Shown in pieces: positions 23,925-32,272 of a stretch of DNA of 43,278 nucleotides. The position numbers and the translations under genes are program-made. Location of the stretch: assembly GCA_021299875.1 (NCBI GenBank), contig JAJTEW010000015.1, positions 1-43,278 of the forward strand, in the 5' to 3' direction. The number at the start of each line of letters is the position of its first letter. Positions within the stretch are counted from its first letter, which is position 1. Source of the DNA: Comamonadaceae bacterium. GTDB taxonomy: Bacteria; Pseudomonadota; Gammaproteobacteria; Burkholderiales; Burkholderiaceae_C. Below the pieces are notes generated by a model. That model made no database searches. It worked only from the letters and a program-made list of their open reading frames with translations, and had not been told where the DNA came from.

Positions 23925-25994
23925 ATGACCAGCACCGACAAGGTTGATCGCGACTTCGCCGAGCAACACATGCACACCATCCTGGCCCGCCTGGCCGGGC
24001 CGGGTGCGGTGCCCCGTGCGGACCAAGTGGATGCGGTGCATGCGGTGCTGCAACCCGCATCACGGGTTTTGGTGGTGCAGGCCACCGGCTGGGGCAAGTC
24101 GGCGGTCTACTGGGCCGCCACGCACGCGATCCGCAGCACGGGCGCTGGCCCCACGCTGGTGGTCTCGCCCTTGCTGGCTCTGATGCGCGACCAGGTTAAC
24201 GCAGCCGAGCGGGCGGGTCTGAAGGCGGCCACCGTGAACTCCACCAACATGGACGACTGGGACGAGGTGTTTCAGCGGCTGGACGCCGACAACATTGACG
24301 TGTTGCTGGTTTCGCCGGAGCGCTTGGGCAACCCGCGCTTTGCGGCGCGTCTGGGTGCATTGCTGGCGCGGGTGGGCCTGATCGTGATCGATGAGGCGCA
24401 TTGCATCAGTGACTGGGGTTTTGACTTTCGGCCCGACTACCAGCGGCTGGCGCGGGCGCTGCTCTCGACACCCACCGCCAGCGTGCTCGCCACCACGGCC
24501 ACGGCCAACGAGCGGGTGACTCTGGACATTGGCGAGCAGTTGGGCGCGGGCACGGTGACTTTTCGCGGCACGCTGGCTCGCACCTCCCTCACGCTTTCGG
24601 TGGTGCCAGGTTTGTCGCCCTTGCAGCGTTACGCCTGGATCGCTGACGCGCTGGAGCAACTGCCCGGCTCGGGCATTGTGTATGTGCTCACGGTGGCCGA
24701 GGCCGAGCGGCTCACCGCGTTTTTGCGCAGTTGCGGCCACGCGGTCGATGCCTATTCGGGTCAGACCGATGCCGACACTCGGCTCAAAGTGGAAGACCGC
24801 CTGCGCCACAACCAGGTCAAGGCGGTGGTGGCTACGTCGGCGCTGGGCATGGGTTATGACAAACCCGACTTGGGTTTTTGTGTGCATGTGGGCTCGCCCT
24901 CGACCCCGGTGGCCTATTACCAGCAGGTGGGTCGAGCGGGCAGGGCGGTGGCCCATGCCGAAGGGGTGTTGCTGCCGTCGGATGCCGACGAGCGCATTTG
25001 GGATTACTTCGCCACCGCGTCCATCCCGGACATGCAAACCGCCGACAAAGTCTTGCTCAACCTGGGTGGCGATGCACGCAGCCTGATCGAGATCGAAGCC
25101 GACACGGGCGTGCGCCGGGGGCGGCTGGAGGCATTGCTCAAAATTTTGGCGGTCGAGGGTGTGGTGGACAAAGACGGCTCGGCCTGGCGCGCCACGGGCG
25201 CGCCCTATGTCCACGACACGGCCAAATGGACGGCACTGGCCGAGGTGCGCCAGCAAGAGGCGGGGATCATGCGCCAGTACGCGCAAGGAGCGGGCTGCCT
25301 GATGGCCTATTTGCAAACCGCGCTGGACGACCCCTCGCCCGCGCCGTGTGGCCGCTGCTCGGTGTGCACCGGGCAGATGCCGTTTCCGGGCCTCATGCCA
25401 TCACAAGAAAAATTGATTGCGGCGCGCAATTTTTTGCGCGGCATGGACGTGGACATCGAACCGCGCAAACGCTGGCCGGCCGGGGTGGGGCGCAAGGGGA
25501 CAATTCGAGGCTTTGACGTGGGGCGCGCCGTGGCCTTTGCCGATGACCCGGGCTGGGTGACCGAGCTGCAGGCGCTGCGCAGCGCTGCGCCCGGGGATGT
25601 GCCTGCCGAGATCTTGACGGGGGCCGTGGCCTTGCTCGGGCGCTGGGCTAAAAATTGGCCCACCCGCCCGGTGTGTGTGGTGCCCCTGCCTGCGCCCGAC
25701 ATGGCTTCGAACCGGCGCTTGGCCGAGCACATCGCCCAAAAGGGGCGTCTGCCTTTGCACGACGTGTTCAGTTGGACGGGTGGGCCTGTGCCGGACGATG
25801 TGGCGTCGACCCCGGTGGTGGCGCATTTGGAGTCGGCCATTGGGCTGGCATCCAATACCGTTTGGCCCGCCGGTCCGGTGTTGCTGGTGGCCACCGATGT
25901 GCGGACCCGCTGGACAGCCACTGTGGCGGCCGCACTTTTGCGTGAGCAAGGGACCAGCCAGGTGCTGGTGTTGGCCTTGCACTTGCGGCCTTGA
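23925..25994 (+). CDS. RecQ-family ATP-dependent DNA helicase with C-terminal phosphoribosyltransferase-like domain
   Basis: 689 aa. Motif 0 is P30-R-A-D-Q34. Walker A is ATGWGKS (53-59), with Trp where classic RecQ has Gly. Motif II is IDEAHCISDWG, followed by the aromatic-rich loop (FDFRPDYQRL), motif III (LATTATAN) and motif VI (QQVGRAGRA). The RecQ zinc module is recognisable from QYAQGAGCLMAYLQ and CGRCSVCTG. After about residue 550 the protein continues with a segment resembling the ComF/PRTase fold: VCVVPLPAPDMASNRRLAEH, then VLLVATDVRTRWTATVAAALLREQG where a PRTase has its PRPP loop. No HRDC domain is seen. It unwinds DNA 3' to 5' by analogy. It appears monocistronic and is followed by a small coupled pair of genes. 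Confidence 0.9.
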   Translation: MTSTDKVDRDFAEQHMHTILARLAGPGAVPRADQVDAVHAVLQPASRVLVVQATGWGKSAVYWAATHAIRSTGAGPTLVVSPLLALMRDQVNAAERAGLKAATVNSTNMDDWDEVFQRLDADNIDVLLVSPERLGNPRFAARLGALLARVGLIVIDEAHCISDWGFDFRPDYQRLARALLSTPTASVLATTATANERVTLDIGEQLGAGTVTFRGTLARTSLTLSVVPGLSPLQRYAWIADALEQLPGSGIVYVLTVAEAERLTAFLRSCGHAVDAYSGQTDADTRLKVEDRLRHNQVKAVVATSALGMGYDKPDLGFCVHVGSPSTPVAYYQQVGRAGRAVAHAEGVLLPSDADERIWDYFATASIPDMQTADKVLLNLGGDARSLIEIEADTGVRRGRLEALLKILAVEGVVDKDGSAWRATGAPYVHDTAKWTALAEVRQQEAGIMRQYAQGAGCLMAYLQTALDDPSPAPCGRCSVCTGQMPFPGLMPSQEKLIAARNFLRGMDVDIEPRKRWPAGVGRKGTIRGFDVGRAVAFADDPGWVTELQALRSAAPGDVPAEILTGAVALLGRWAKNWPTRPVCVVPLPAPDMASNRRLAEHIAQKGRLPLHDVFSWTGGPVPDDVASTPVVAHLESAIGLASNTVWPAGPVLLVATDVRTRWTATVAAALLREQGTSQVLVLALHLRP

Positions 25995-26025
25995 GGCATG
26001 ATCGGCGCTTGATTTGAAGAAGACG

Positions 26026-26523
26026 ATGAACGACAACACCCCAGACATGCGAGAAATGCAAGACCGACCCTTGCTTCAGGAGCCCCGCCTTTGGCAGAAC
26101 GAGCAATGGACTGCACAAGTCATCAAAAATGACGATGACGATGGATGGGCTGTGGCCATGTACAAGGATGGCGAAAGCGAACCTGCGCTGGTGGGGCCGT
26201 GGACCATGGGGCGCGACAAAAAGAACCCCAAGCCGCTAGATGGCTCGGCCTTCATCACCTTGGTGAAAACCGCCAGCGAGTTTGTACGCCGCAGCGAGCA
26301 GCAGCTGCATGCACAGCTGAACCAGAGCGTGACCGTCAACGGCAAAGACAGCCGGGTGACGGTGCTGCTGCGCATCGTGCCCGACGAGGACAACCCCTAT
26401 GCCATGCTGAGTGCGCAGAATGAGGGCGGCGAGGCTTTGGCCGAAGTCAAGGTGGCGGCCGGCTTCAAATTCAACCGCCAGACCGCCCAATCTTGGGTGG
26501 ATGCTGACTTTGCCAAACCATGA
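26026..26523 (+). CDS. Conserved-type small protein of unknown function
   Basis: 165 aa. The ATG at 26026 follows GAAGA and is preferred over a TTG four codons earlier. I do not recognise a family. It is soluble, without signal or membrane segment. It begins with an acidic Trp-rich region (DDDDGWAVAMYKDGESEPALVG), followed by a helix (TLVKTASEFVRRSEQQLHAQL) and a strand-rich end containing VTVLLRIVPDEDNPYAML. Its stop overlaps the start of the CaiB-type gene (ATGA), implying co-translation. Codon use matches neighbours. The function is open. Confidence 0.8.
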   Translation: MNDNTPDMREMQDRPLLQEPRLWQNEQWTAQVIKNDDDDGWAVAMYKDGESEPALVGPWTMGRDKKNPKPLDGSAFITLVKTASEFVRRSEQQLHAQLNQSVTVNGKDSRVTVLLRIVPDEDNPYAMLSAQNEGGEALAEVKVAAGFKFNRQTAQSWVDADFAKP

Positions 26524-27737
26524 CCACCGATAAAGCTTTTTCAAACTCTACCGGCCCTTTGGCCGGACTCAAGGTCCTGGAACTGGGCCAGTTGATCGCC
26601 GGGCCGTTTGCGGCCAAAACCTTGGCCGACTTTGGGGCCGATGTGGTCAAAATCGAGCCGCCTGGTGCGGGCGACCCTTTGCGGCAATGGCGCTTGATCA
26701 AGGCCGACACCTCGGTCTGGTGGCAAGTGCAGTCGCGCAACAAGCAATCTTTGGCGCTGGACCTCAAACAACCCGCCGCGCAAGACATCGTGCGCCAGTT
26801 GGCTGCTGAGAGCGATGTGGTCATTGAAAACTTCCGCCCCGGGGCCATGGAGCACTGGGGTCTGGGGCCTGACGATTTGCTGGCCCTGAACCCGGGTCTG
26901 ATCATGCTTCGGGTGAGCGGCTATGGTCAGACCGGCCCTTACCGTGACCGACCCGGTTTTGGCGTGGTGGGCGAGGCCATGGGCGGCATTCGTCACCTGA
27001 CCGCTGAGCCCGGCCGTGTGCCGGTGCGCGTGGGCATCAGTTTGGGCGATACGCTGGCGGCTTTGCATGGCGTGATTGGCATATTGATGGCCATGCACGA
27101 GCGCCATACCTCGGGCCGAGGCCAGGTGATCGATGTGGCTTTGTACGAGGCCATGTTCAACTGCATGGAAAGCTTGCTGCCCGAGTACAGTGCCTTTGGC
27201 GCGGTGCGTGGGCCTGCTGGCAGCGCATTGCCTGGGATTGCGCCGAGCAACGCTTACCTGTGTCAGGATGGCGGATACGCCTTGATTGCGGGCAACGGCG
27301 ACAGCATCTTCAAACGATTGATGACCGAAATTGGCCGCAACGACTTGGCGCATGACCCCGCCCTGAAAGACAACACGGGGCGCGTGGCCCGTGTGGCCGA
27401 AATCGATGGCGTGATTGGCCACTGGACGGCACAACACACAGTCGACGAGGTATTGGCTGCGCTGGACCGCGCCAGCGTGCCAGCGGGTCGCATTTACACC
27501 GTCGCTGATATCGCCCAAGACCCGCATTACCAAGCGCGGGAGATGCTCCAATCGGTGCGCATGGAAGACGGCAGCGATTTGATGGTGCCGGGCATCGTGC
27601 CCAAGTTGTCACGCACACCCGGCGGCCACCGCCGCAATGCGCCCGGCTTAGGTCAAGACAGCGATACCGTGCTGGCGGGCATGGGCCTGAGTTCAGAGCA
27701 AATCAAGGCCCTGCGCGATCAAGGCATTGTGGCTTGA
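26520..27737 (+). CDS. CaiB/BaiF-type (class III) CoA-transferase
   Basis: 405 aa, the usual length. The N-terminal signature LAGLKVLELGQLIAGPFAAKTLADFGADVVKIEPP is followed by SRNKQSLALDLK and DVVIENFRPGAMEHWGLG. The catalytic Asp that forms the acyl-anhydride intermediate lies in segment GQVIDVALYEAMF after the family's SGYGQTGPYRDRPGF. It moves CoA between organic acids in the cytoplasm. It is coupled to the upstream unknown gene and convergent with a Bug receptor gene, a pairing often seen in Burkholderiales catabolic loci. The acyl substrate is not predictable. Confidence 0.94.
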   Translation: MTTDKAFSNSTGPLAGLKVLELGQLIAGPFAAKTLADFGADVVKIEPPGAGDPLRQWRLIKADTSVWWQVQSRNKQSLALDLKQPAAQDIVRQLAAESDVVIENFRPGAMEHWGLGPDDLLALNPGLIMLRVSGYGQTGPYRDRPGFGVVGEAMGGIRHLTAEPGRVPVRVGISLGDTLAALHGVIGILMAMHERHTSGRGQVIDVALYEAMFNCMESLLPEYSAFGAVRGPAGSALPGIAPSNAYLCQDGGYALIAGNGDSIFKRLMTEIGRNDLAHDPALKDNTGRVARVAEIDGVIGHWTAQHTVDEVLAALDRASVPAGRIYTVADIAQDPHYQAREMLQSVRMEDGSDLMVPGIVPKLSRTPGGHRRNAPGLGQDSDTVLAGMGLSSEQIKALRDQGIVA

Positions 27738-27759
27738 GGGCTAAGAGTCAGCCAGGTCA

Positions 27760-27777
27760 CCCGGGCGCTGTCCCGGG
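27760..27777. terminator. Possible hairpin between convergent CaiB and Bug genes
   Basis: CCCGGG, CGCTGT, CCCGGG forms a 6 bp GC stem, extendable through CAGG/CCTG with an internal loop. It lies between two convergent stops. No T-run follows on either strand, so if it terminates it is not a classic intrinsic site. Confidence 0.3.
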
Positions 27778-27797
27778 CGCCTGCTGGTGGGGCCAGA

Positions 27798-28823
27798 TCA
27801 CTCGGCTTTGGCGCCCGAGTCTTTCACCACCTTGGCCCACTTGGTGATTTCAGTGGCTTGGTAACGCGCCAATTCATCGGGGCTGGACAGAACGGCATCT
27901 AATCCCAAAGTTTTCAGCCGTTCTTGCACGTCCGGAAGCTTGAACACCCGCAGAACTTCGGCGTTCAGTCGGTCAATGACAGGGCGAGGTACGTTGGCGG
28001 GGGCGAACATGGCAAACCATGTGGTGGCCTCAAAACCAGGTACCGATTCGGCCACGGTGGGCACATCGAGCGCAGCGGGTGAACGTTTGGCCGTGGTTTG
28101 GGCCAAGGCGCGAATTTTGCCCTCTTTGGCCATGGGCAAGGCCGACGGCATGTTGTCAAACATCACCTGTATGCTGCCGCCGATCAGGTCGGGGATGGCG
28201 AATTGACGGCCTTTGTAGGGCACGTGCGTCATGGTGGTGCCCGTGAGTGACTTGAACAGTTCACCGGAGACGTGCACCGAGGTGCCAATGCCAGGGGAAC
28301 CAAATGACAGCTTGTTGGGGTTGGCCTTCATGTAGGCGATGAGCTCGGGCACATTTTTGACGGGCAAGGCATTGTTGACCACCAGCAAATTGGGTGCCGA
28401 GGCGATCAAGGAGATGGGGCTGAAATCCTTGACCATGTCATAGGGCATTTTTTCGTAAAGCGCGCCATTGATCGAATGCGTGCCCACGGTGCCCATGACG
28501 ATGGTGTGTCCGTCAGCGGGTGACTTGGCCACATTGTCAGCGCCAATGTTGCCGCCCGCACCAGGCCGGTTGTCGACCACCACCGGAAACCCCAATTGGG
28601 CTTTTTCACTGAACAGGCGGGCCAAAATGTCGGGCGCTCCGCCCGAAGGAAAGGTGACCACCAAGCGCAATTGCTTGTTGGGAAAAGCTTGCGCCGCTGC
28701 GCCTGTGGCGCTCAATGCACCCAGGCTCAGCGCCAAAAGGCCAAGGCTGCGCCTCAGGGGCGATGCCAAACGTTTGGGCGCACTGGTTTGATTGGTGGAT
28801 TCAGATTGAATGGGGTTGGTCAT
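27798..28823 (-). CDS. Bug/TctC-family solute receptor
   Basis: 341 aa from the ATG at 28823, which has AAGGAG seven bases upstream; the frame is open 66 codons further, but the strong ribosome site and signal peptide fix this start. The signal is long (about 44 residues), with basic residues before the hydrophobic core LGLLALSLGALSATGAAA, cut before QAFPNKQ. The mature domain has the Bug motifs LRLVVTFPSGGAPDILAR, VVDNRPGAGGNIGADNVAKSPADGH and FAPANVPRPVIDRLNAE. It is a periplasmic carboxylate-type receptor. Being convergent with the CaiB gene suggests a shared carboxylic-acid catabolic theme. Confidence 0.95.
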   Translation of the reverse strand: MTNPIQSESTNQTSAPKRLASPLRRSLGLLALSLGALSATGAAAQAFPNKQLRLVVTFPSGGAPDILARLFSEKAQLGFPVVVDNRPGAGGNIGADNVAKSPADGHTIVMGTVGTHSINGALYEKMPYDMVKDFSPISLIASAPNLLVVNNALPVKNVPELIAYMKANPNKLSFGSPGIGTSVHVSGELFKSLTGTTMTHVPYKGRQFAIPDLIGGSIQVMFDNMPSALPMAKEGKIRALAQTTAKRSPAALDVPTVAESVPGFEATTWFAMFAPANVPRPVIDRLNAEVLRVFKLPDVQERLKTLGLDAVLSSPDELARYQATEITKWAKVVKDSGAKAE

Positions 28824-28860
28824 GAAAGACTCCTTGTGGTTTTGATTCACTTTAGGGTTC

Positions 28861-28895
28861 TGTGCAGGGCTGTGGCATGGTGAAAACCCTGCACA
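28861..28895. promoter_or_regulatory. Perfect 9 bp inverted repeat in the Bug/MFS divergent region
   Basis: TGTGCAGGG at 28861-28869 and CCCTGCACA at 28887-28895 are exact reverse complements with a 17-base spacer. The dyad lies 38 bp upstream of the Bug ATG on the minus strand and about 100 bp upstream of the MFS gene. Centre-to-centre spacing of 26 bp suggests two half-sites on one DNA face, as for a dimeric regulator, or a transcript hairpin. The function is inferred. Confidence 0.45.
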
Positions 28896-28997
28896 ACAGG
28901 GGCGTTCTGTCGTCTGAGCGACGTCAACACGCCCCACCACAAGCGTGATGACAAAGCCCCCTTCATGGAGTGCGAGCCCACAATCTCGCGTTAACCT

Positions 28998-30163
28998 ATG
29001 ACCATGACGACACCTACTCACTCTTCAACAACTCGGCCTTTGCAGGCTTGGCAAGTCATGCTTGGCGGGATTTGCGGCCTGGTTTTGACCATTGGTCTGG
29101 CCCGTTTTGCCTATACGCCCTTGCTGCCTGCTCTGCAAACACAAACCGGTTTGAACGATGCCGCTGCCGGTGGGCTGGCGGCCATCAATTACGCGGGTTA
29201 CATCGTCGGGGCCTTGGTCACCGCTTGGATGGACGACGTGCGTTGGCGTCACCGTTTTTACAGTGCAGGCCTTTGGATGGCTTTGCTGACGACAGCGGCC
29301 ATGGCGCTGTCAACCTGGTTGCCCGCTTGGGGTCTGTGGCGTTTTCTGGGTGGTTTGTGTGGGGCTACGGGCATGTTGTTGGGCTCGGGCTTGGTATTGG
29401 GTTGGCTGATGCGGCAAGGCAGAAGGCCTGAATTGGGCGTTTTGTTCATCGGCCTCGGACTGGGCATTGTGGTTTCGGCGTTGGGTGCTTGGGTCTTGTC
29501 GGGCATCTGGACGCTTTGGTCTGACCAGTGGCTGGCTTTTGCTGCTTTGGGCTTGTTGTTTTTTGTGCCCCCCCCGCTCCAACGCCTCAAGTTCTGGCGC
29601 TAGCGCAACCCTTGGTTTCCAAACGGTGGATGAGGACCATGGCCTTGAGTTATTTCGCGGCCGGTTGGGGGTTTGTCATCAGTGCCACATTCACAGTGGC
29701 CATCGTTGAGCGTGAACCGGCGTTGGCCGGGCAGGGGGCTTTTGTTTGGGCTTTGGTGGGTTTGGCCGCGATGCCCGCTGTGTTTTTGTGGGACCGAGTG
29801 GCGCGCCGGTGGGGTGATATACCGGCGTTGCTGCTGGCGTTTGGGTTGCAAACGGTGTCCATTGTGCTGCCGGCTTTGTCAGGGTCCTTGACTGCGGCGT
29901 TTGCCGGTGCCGTTGGTTATGGCGCTACTTTCATCGGCATCGTGAGTTTGACATTGGCCTTGGTAGGGCGGCGTGCACCCCAAAACCCGGGCAAGGCCAT
30001 GGCGCGTTTGACCTTGAGTTACGGTGCTGCACAAATGATTGCGCCAGTGGTGGCCGGGGCCATGGCCCAAGCCACGGGCAGCTTCAAAGGGGCTTTGTGG
30101 CTGACCGCTGTGGTGATGGTGGTGGGCATGGCCCTGTTGGCCACGTTGCCCAAAGACAGCTGA
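28998..30163 (+). pseudogene. MFS permease (YbfB/YjiJ-like), reading frame broken at a C8 tract
   Basis: The first frame (from the ATG at 28998) encodes about six membrane segments and ends at a stop at 29601-29603. The rest of the permease continues in another frame to 30163. The switch falls at a run of eight C (29568-29575): with one more C the two parts join in frame through FVPPPAPTPQ to give a coherent protein of about 388 aa. Features are an N-terminal LTIGLARFAYTPLLPAL, characteristic of YbfB/YjiJ-like MFS proteins, and a second half with VISATFTVAIVE and LTLSYGAAQMIAPVVAG. The substrate is unknown. A sequencing or assembly slip, a phase-variable tract or genuine inactivation are all possible. 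The second half shows no decay beyond this one base. Confidence 0.85.
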
Positions 30164-30871
30164 TCAAGCACCCAGGCTTTGCAGTTGCACCAAGCCCTTG
30201 GGCGTTTGCAGGGTGGCCACCACATTGGCGGGTCCCGTCATGACCTCTGCACCCGTCAGGCCAACGGCGTCCAGTGCGGTCTGCAGTTTGGGGCCGCTGG
30301 GGTGCTGAAGGGTCAGGCTTTGCAAAGTCACGCCAGAGCGGGGCAGACTGTTGCGTGGGTGCAAGCGCAAGGGGTCTGCGGCATCGGGTTTGCCCCATTG
30401 AATCAAAGTGGGCAAGCAGCCGTTGAACAGGCGCTCGCCATCCTCGCGCACCGTGATTTGCCAGTGGAGCATGCCCTTGCTTGACTTGCGGCTGGCGTGC
30501 ACGATTTGTCCACGTTCGATGCCCTGGGTGCGCAATGCGTGGCGTGCTGCTTTGATGTCGTCTGTGCTGCTGACAAAGTGCACCAAGCGTGGTTCATGGG
30601 CAATGGTTTTTTGCAAGACCGCATCATCCATGTCAAACCAGCGTGTGACCTGCAGGCGCTTGGGAATCACGGCTTCGGGGTTGATGGCGATGATTTCAAA
30701 ATAGGCCAAAGGGAATTGGGGTGTGGCGATTTTGAAAAGGCGGTTGTGGGTGCCGTATTTTTCGTGTTCACCACCCGCAGAAGGGGTGATGCCCAAGGTG
30801 GCTTCGCACCATTGCACGCCCACATCCAAGGAGGGGGCCATCACCACAAGGTGGTCAATTTGGGTTTTCAT
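30164..30871 (-). CDS. Glyoxalase-like (VOC) domain protein
   Basis: 235 aa from the ATG at 30871, which directly starts the fold: KTQIDHLVVMAPSLDVGVQWCEATLG, typical of glyoxalase_3/VOC proteins, where the early His is a metal-ligand candidate. A further strand set holds HNRLFKI and FPLAYFEIIAIN with a candidate Glu ligand. The second module is weaker. There is no signal peptide. VOC proteins include dioxygenases, isomerases and resistance proteins, so no reaction is assigned. The start lies one base after the NlpC/P60 stop (TGACATG), implying one transcript. The gene ends abutting the MFS stop on the opposite strand. Confidence 0.82.
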   Translation of the reverse strand: MKTQIDHLVVMAPSLDVGVQWCEATLGITPSAGGEHEKYGTHNRLFKIATPQFPLAYFEIIAINPEAVIPKRLQVTRWFDMDDAVLQKTIAHEPRLVHFVSSTDDIKAARHALRTQGIERGQIVHASRKSSKGMLHWQITVREDGERLFNGCLPTLIQWGKPDAADPLRLHPRNSLPRSGVTLQSLTLQHPSGPKLQTALDAVGLTGAEVMTGPANVVATLQTPKGLVQLQSLGA

Positions 30872-30872
30872 G

Positions 30873-31424
30873 TCATGGTTTGGCGTTTTCGCTGTCCAGG
30901 GGAACGCGGCGCGCACCGTTGAAGCGTTTTTGCCAATAAGCGCTGCGCATGTCTTCTACTTGTACCGATTTGCCGGCACGGGGCGAGTGAATGAACTGGC
31001 CATCGCCCACATAAATGCCGACATGGCTGAAGGCCCGGCGCATGGTGTTGAAGAAGACCAAGTCACCGGGTTTGAGTTCTTCCTTGTCGATCACTTGGGT
31101 GGCACGGGCTTGCTCCTCGGCGCGACGCGGCAAGAGGCGACCGACTGATTTTTCGTACAAGTGACGCACAAAACCACTGCAGTCAAATCCTGTGCTTTCG
31201 GTGCTGCCGCCACGTCGGTAAGGCACGCCCAAAAGGCTCATGGCCTGAACGACCATGCCAGTGGCTTGATCACTGGCCTTGTCTTTGGCCAAATTCAATT
31301 GACCTGCAATTTGCGCCACCAAGCGTTTCTCAGGCGGCGCAGCGACCACCGCTTCTTCAGAAGGGGCGGACCATGTCGGGGTGCTTAAAAACAAGCTCAG
31401 CAAAAATAGGAACTTCCATCGCAT
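30873..31424 (-). CDS. NlpC/P60-family peptidoglycan hydrolase (C40 peptidase)
   Basis: 183 aa from the ATG at 31424. A signal peptide of about 19 residues (MRWKFLFLLSLFLSTPTWSA) directs export. The C40 domain spans about 55-175: catalytic Cys82 in GFDCSGFVRHLY, His in FSHVGIYVGDGQ and the third polar residue in FIHSPRAGK. The preceding LLGVPYRRGGS is also typical. The family cleaves D-Glu-meso-DAP type bonds in peptide stems in the periplasm. No SH3 or LysM module is present. It is followed by the VOC gene on the same strand. The coding frame extends upstream, but without a signal-like sequence. Confidence 0.92.
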   Translation of the reverse strand: MRWKFLFLLSLFLSTPTWSAPSEEAVVAAPPEKRLVAQIAGQLNLAKDKASDQATGMVVQAMSLLGVPYRRGGSTESTGFDCSGFVRHLYEKSVGRLLPRRAEEQARATQVIDKEELKPGDLVFFNTMRRAFSHVGIYVGDGQFIHSPRAGKSVQVEDMRSAYWQKRFNGARRVPLDSENAKP

Positions 31425-31546
31425 ACCAGGTGAGCATAACGGATCTGGATTTTTTGTCTTTAGGTGGTTTTGGCCGTGTGAGTGCATGGCGCTGCTGAGG
31501 CACTGGCTTGAACTGCGACAATGCATTCATTCTTTTTCGAGGACCC

Positions 31547-32155
31547 ATGATGTTGTTGCAAGCGGATGAAAGTCAGTTGGTATTGGTGGATTTTCAAGCC
31601 CGCTTGAAGCCCGCCATGCTGGACGCTCAAGCGGTTTGGGCCAATGCGGCGCGACTGGCCACCATGGCCAAGGCTTTGCAGTTGCCCATTTGGGGCACCG
31701 AGCAAAACCCGTCTCGCTTGGGTGAGATGCCCCCCGAAATCCGTGGTCACTGTCGCCAGGTGTTGGCCAAGATGCATTTCAGTGCCGTCGAGGAAGGTCT
31801 TGGTGAGTGGTTGAAGCCCGAACCAGCCCAAGCCCCTTGTGGCAATGCCCGCAGCTTGCCGCGCCATTTGCAAAAACCGCAAGCTGCGGCACAAGAGCGT
31901 CAAACCATTGTTTTGGCCGGATGCGAAGCCCATGTTTGCTTGTTGCAAACGGCACTGGATTTGTTGGAAGATGAATTTGAGGTGTGGGTGGTCACGGATG
32001 CCTGCAGTTCGCGCACTGAGCGTAACCGTGATGCCGCTTACGACCGTTTGGCTGGCGCAGGGGCCGAATTGGTGACTACAGAAATGGTGGCTTTTGAATG
32101 GATTCGCACGGCCGAGCACCCCGACTTCAAGCTGCTGCAAACCCTTTTTAAATGA
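31547..32155 (+). CDS. Isochorismatase-family cysteine hydrolase
   Basis: 202 aa from the ATG at 31547, preceded by GAGG; an upstream in-frame TTG is rejected. Catalytic triad candidates are Asp15 (LVLVDFQ), Lys in the segment VLAKMHFSAV and Cys in VLAGCEAHVCLLQTAL, the order found in the nicotinamidase/isochorismatase superfamily. It lacks a signal and is cytoplasmic. It is similar to the YcaC-type hydrolases of unknown substrate. It is divergent from the NlpC/P60 gene (122 bp) and followed by prpE on the same strand after 117 bp. Confidence 0.9.
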   Translation: MMLLQADESQLVLVDFQARLKPAMLDAQAVWANAARLATMAKALQLPIWGTEQNPSRLGEMPPEIRGHCRQVLAKMHFSAVEEGLGEWLKPEPAQAPCGNARSLPRHLQKPQAAAQERQTIVLAGCEAHVCLLQTALDLLEDEFEVWVVTDACSSRTERNRDAAYDRLAGAGAELVTTEMVAFEWIRTAEHPDFKLLQTLFK

Positions 32156-32272
32156 CGCGAAGAGTCAGCTTGCAGCAAGTCATTTGGCCATAATTATGAA
32201 TTCAGAAGAGAGGTGGCCTGTGCGCCCCTTTCGTTCAGACGCATTGATTTGGCCGGTAAACAGGAGACTTTC

